In this document: positions 60,566 to 64,000 of the stretch, one piece after another | How positions within the stretch are numbered: position 1 is the stretch's first letter | Layout: every line of letters starts with the position of its first letter | NCBI GenBank assembly: GCA_021927905.1 | Contig: BLLK01000051.1 | Span: forward strand, 1,364,001 to 1,428,000 | Direction of reading: 5' to 3' | From: Chaetoceros tenuissimus | Lineage: Eukaryota > Bacillariophyta > Thalassiosirophyceae > Chaetocerotales > Chaetocerotaceae | Length of the DNA: 64,000 bases | Made by a program: the position numbers and the translations under genes | The notes under the pieces: model-generated | Told to the model about the DNA's origin: nothing | The model's database searches: none | The model's input: the letters and a program-made list of their open reading frames with translations, nothing else

Positions 60566-60750
60566 ATGAAAATAGCTAATAAATAAAAATATACACAAAT
60601 CACATTGACATTATGCACTTTTCCAAAAGCTAAGTAATGAAAACTAACAAGAGTCTTTACACCTAATTCAATCTCTCTATCTAATTTATCTTTGTTTAGC
60701 CAACATTTAAAGGAACACCAGCTTATGCTGCATTTGCAAAAGCAAGAATT

Positions 60751-62508
60751 TTAACCACACTCGATTCCTTCAATATGTTGTTCATCTCTCAAATGCAACC
60801 ATGCATTCGCTCCATACTTTTCACCAGCCAATACTTCCAATGCCTCATGTTCTGTTCTAGGATCCTTTTTGTTAGCATCTTCGTTCAACACAGATGGCCA
60901 CAAAAGAGCCTTTCCACGTTTAGGCTGTACCACCACAGGATCAGCACCTTCCGCCAAATATGGAAACTGAGTTCCACCTCCTTCTTCTACATCATTCAAA
61001 TACAAAAAGAAGGTCAAAACACGTGGTCCACTTGGTCCAAACGCATGAGTTTTGATGTAATCATGATGCTGTTTGTAAAATTGCCCTGGTTGATAAAATA
61101 GCAATTGTAAATCTTCCGAGTTATCCGTAGGAAACCCAGTAACGAGCGCCATACGCTCTCTCACTTTCTTGACAATAGGGTCTTCTTTGCAAGAAGTTTC
61201 ACTCCCTTCCAAGATATTATCATTACACCATGCATTAGTCGATGTTCTTTGTTCAGAGGTGTGATCTTCCTCTAGACTTCCATTTGCAAGAGTTGATGTT
61301 TCTGTAATCAGAAGAATGAGGAGGTTAGCTTCAACAAAATTCTATAAAAAGAATAAGGCAGAAGTAAAGGTATTAGTCTACTCACCTAAACTAGGATTAT
61401 ATCCCAAAAGACCTCCAGCTTGAACCAATCTATCGCATTCTTCTTCAGTCAAGAAGTCATCAAAGGTAATCACCCAAGGTCCATCAATTACTTCATCATT
61501 CTGGTCATCTCCACCTGGTTTCGAGAAAACATCAATCTTCAAATCCATATCTTGCATCCCTGCATCAATTTGATCTTGTGTCAATCTTCTCTCCCCAATA
61601 ATACGTTCAAACATGGCATTCAAACCATAATCACCTCCATGAACATCAATAGCATCTTCCCAATCATCAGGAACAGGACAACGAATTTGAAAGTCCAATA
61701 GCTCACAAGTTTTACAGACAGGAGCACAATGCAAAACCATCCAATCATAATGATCAGACCCTGGTTCACAATTGCCTTCCGCAGCCCAAGTAGCACACAT
61801 GGCATCATGATTCTGACACTCCAATCTACTCGAATGATAGATCTCATTCTGAGTATCATACACTTCTGTCTTTAAATATCTCGCCATTTCCCAAAGTACA
61901 TGGACGGTTTCATCAAATGTTTCTTCCAGCACAAGTTGCCCTTCACCTAAATGCATCTCCCAAGTTTCACCAGCAGGTATACATACCGCACAGGATTCTT
62001 TGCATTGAGTCAACATGAAGGGTTTGTCTTCTGGACTGATACACAATCCTTCTTCTGCCCAATAATGGCAATCATCCTCGTCTTCATTTTTAGCTTGAAA
62101 GGTATCATGACAGACAAAGTCGGTACCGACTGTCGTCGTCCAGGAGAGTATACCATGTTCCTGAACGGATGCATTTGAAAAACAGGACGGGATGCATTCT
62201 CGTAACATAATCAGTGGGTTGGAGTTGCATTCACCTGCTGTGGCCCATTCATGACATTCTTCGTGCATATCTTTGTATATAGCTGGTACATCGTACGGAA
62301 TGAATTCTTCTTCTATTTCTTCGTCAGTAGTGTTGGAAGTGGCGTTTGCAGCTACTGGAGTACAGGAGCCGTTGCCTTCTTCATCGATATTTCCGATGCA
62401 GTCTGTGTTTGCAGCTGCTGTTTTGACGACTGTTGCTTCTACTTCTCCCGAGACGGAGTTGGAAACACATGCGAGGCCTATTGTGAGAGGTAGTAATGTG
62501 AGCTTCAT
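60751..62508 (-). CDS. ShK-domain prolyl 4-hydroxylase
   Basis: Two exons: 62508-61386 and 61301-60751, with an 84-base intron (gtgagt..tacag) that joins inside a Glu codon; 557 residues. The signal peptide (1-21) is followed by three ShK-type Cys motifs: CHEWATAGECNSNPLIMLRE (about 84-108), CHYWAEEGLCISPED.. (147-176) and CATWAAEGNCEPGSD.. (237-270). The 2-oxoglutarate-iron domain starts at WVITFDDFLTEEECD. The iron ligands are His453 and Asp455 (QFYKQHHDYI) and distal His526 (RTEHEALEV); Lys536 binds 2-oxoglutarate. It hydroxylates Pro in secreted or wall proteins in the ER/Golgi. All catalytic residues are present. Confidence 0.93.
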
Positions 62509-63309
62509 CTCTTTCTTGAATGAGTCTAGTCACAGTATGGTAATGTTATAATATTTCTTTTTGTGTCAAAGAAGAATCTATCAACTGACTGATTGTGAGA
62601 ACACTATTGCGAGAGATACGTTGAGAGAAAGATAAGATGTGTATTTGAGAGTGGCAGATGGAGTGCTCGAGCTGAGAAGCCTATATTTAGACAAAGAGGC
62701 AGAACCCTTCTCGACCTATGAATTTAGCCTCGTCATTGATATTTTTATGGTTGTGGCTGGTTGAGGAATGCGCAAAGACAACAAATGGCTTATATATGTA
62801 TTGAGCTTCCCTCCCTATTGATCAAAGTGAAATTGCATTAAAACAATTGTTTGAAAAAAAAACATATATGGATTGAAACAAATACATTGAAAATGGAAAA
62901 GAATAAAGTAAAAACAATGAAAATAGACTCGAGTCAATTAGATAGGTGCGCCATTACGATTGAACGCATTGGTTGAAATTGCAGCTGTCGAAAAGTCTTA
63001 ATAATATGCGGTATGGTATTGCGTATTGAAGGAATAAAGCATAGGTTGGGATTGCTTATCTTATTTCTTCTGGGAAACACTTTCTACTTTCTCTGGATGT
63101 CAAAGAATGCATGATCCGCTACCTGCTGGACAATGCATTACACTACTTTTTACTCACGAATATTCAAGAGCAAACTCAGCTTTCTTGCTATTTTATCATT
63201 TTTGTGTTGCCATCACAGTTACATGAATTGCAGTATTGGCTACTATGAATACCTTATAGTCATATTGTTTGTATTCATATGCGTTAGTATGTTATTGTAT
63301 TGTATAAAC
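62509..63309. other. Intergenic
   Basis: There are 801 bases upstream of the hydroxylase. No gene is seen; an open frame at 63133-63357 overlaps the next gene on the other strand and has no support. Confidence 0.4.
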
Positions 63310-64000
63310 TTAGCAGAAAAACATTGGGGCGTCAGTCATATTTTGACTTGTCGCTAGCTCTAACCCACTTGGAATATAATAGTAATTTTCCATCTTCTTT
63401 CGATAAAATCTTGTTTTTATAATGGCCATGGAATAAGACGAAACTTGAGTGCCTATGAAAACTTGTGAGTTTGCAGCAATGAAGAAGTTAATGATTCCAC
63501 CGACTATTGCTGGGTATCGAGAGTAAATCTCATGCTTTGACTCTATGGCTAGCTTTGAACCAGCTTCGACAACCTTTACTCTTCCATTCCACATGCCATG
63601 TGTTGTAATTTGATTTAGTACATCTAAGTTCTCTACAGCCAGAGTATTTGGAGGAGTTTTTGTATTACGCACTTCTTTCTCAAGAAGTTCTCTGTCGAGC
63701 ATAATAATCATTGTTGATACTGGAGGATCTTTGAATTTCTCTTCCACATGACTGATGATTTCTTTCAGAGATGGTACCTTTAAATCCAGACACATTCCAT
63801 GCTTTTGCATATCAGGTTCAACCCTAGCATGAAGCACAAAATACGCGTCACCACTATCCCCTAAGAAATCATCAATTATTGCTTGGATTGCAGGGTGTGG
63901 TCGAAATGCATCCTTCATCAATTCTTTTTCGAATTGCTCTCTTTTAATTTCATTTCTGGATATTTGACGATTGTATTGGCGAAATGCGTGAATGCCCGAA
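63310..64000 (-). CDS. O-fucosyltransferase-like protein, 5' end outside window
   Basis: The frame is open to the right edge (230 codons, no stop), so the N-terminal part is missing. It is a paralogue of 15553-17016: FRPHPAIQAIIDDF, then FVLHARVEPDMQKHG (family HLR.EPDM, here HARVEPDM), then GMWNGRVKVVEAGSKLAIES and VFIGTQVSSYSMAIIK. The C-terminus ends PMFFC, close to PHWFQC of the paralogue. Likely Golgi type II, based on the paralogue. Codons further upstream read IHAFRQYNRQISRNEIKREQ without an ATG in the window. Confidence 0.75.
   Translation of the reverse strand, partial: SGIHAFRQYNRQISRNEIKREQFEKELMKDAFRPHPAIQAIIDDFLGDSGDAYFVLHARVEPDMQKHGMCLDLKVPSLKEIISHVEEKFKDPPVSTMIIMLDRELLEKEVRNTKTPPNTLAVENLDVLNQITTHGMWNGRVKVVEAGSKLAIESKHEIYSRYPAIVGGIINFFIAANSQVFIGTQVSSYSMAIIKTRFYRKKMENYYYIPSGLELATSQNMTDAPMFFC

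Noticed and set aside
1-64000. tRNA, rRNA or CRISPR features
   Set aside because: I scanned by eye for cloverleaf-like sequence and regular spacers and found none that convinced me; a tRNA search program would settle this.

Overview
The window looks like nuclear DNA of a marine diatom, probably a centric species. This is inferred from content, not from a search. The DNA is AT-rich with densely packed genes on both strands. The few introns I can place are 64-119 bases long with GT..AG ends. Several gene families are typical of diatoms: heat-shock factors (HSF), cysteine-rich secreted proteins, a plastid-targeted sensor kinase with an ASAF signal, ankyrin proteins in tandem, a large seven-helix receptor family, a TLC/NTT-type carrier and a prolyl hydroxylase carrying ShK domains.

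Layout. 0-2 kb: a WD40 protein running off the left edge. 2.1-3.8 kb: a non-autonomous DNA transposon with arms of about 310-325 bp. 4.2-10.1 kb: an intact HSF, a decayed tandem HSF copy and a chloroplast sensor kinase; the duplication carried a stub of the kinase 3' end. 10.5-17 kb: a cysteine-rich secreted protein, hypoxanthine phosphoribosyltransferase, a 65-residue acylation-type microprotein, a probable mitochondrial protein and a type II fucosyltransferase-like enzyme. 17.5-20.9 kb: two tandem SGNH hydrolases. 21-25.4 kb: a bifunctional allantoin synthase, a TPR protein and cystinosin. 25.7-32 kb: three seven-helix receptor-like genes and one receptor remnant. 32.4-34.8 kb: AP-4 beta adaptin. 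35.1 kb: a 205-bp MITE with a perfect 8-bp target duplication. 35.4-39.8 kb: two tandem F-box/ankyrin genes, the second frameshifted. 39.8-41.1 kb: a membrane LRR protein. 41.6-51.5 kb: a decayed secreted RCC1-LRR gene split by a 5.7-kb LINE, with a 0.9-kb truncated copy of the same LINE just upstream. 51.9-64 kb: an unknown protein, a major-facilitator (MFS) carrier, a short-chain dehydrogenase, a mitochondrial TPR protein, a TLC/NTT-like carrier, ShK-prolyl 4-hydroxylase and, at the right edge, a paralogue of the fucosyltransferase-like gene.

How the genes fit together. This is an ordinary mixed chromosomal stretch, not a pathway cluster. Two genes touch purine metabolism (hypoxanthine salvage, urate catabolism). 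Tandem duplication followed by decay is the main theme and is seen in the HSF, SGNH, receptor and ankyrin groups. I did not find a convincing new multi-gene system. The best leads for novelty are the receptor array with its shared cytoplasmic tail motif, the duplicated SGNH enzymes, the MGGC microprotein, the conserved HSF tail motif and the well-marked mobile elements. Six spliced gene models were built by eye from splice sites and reading-frame continuity.
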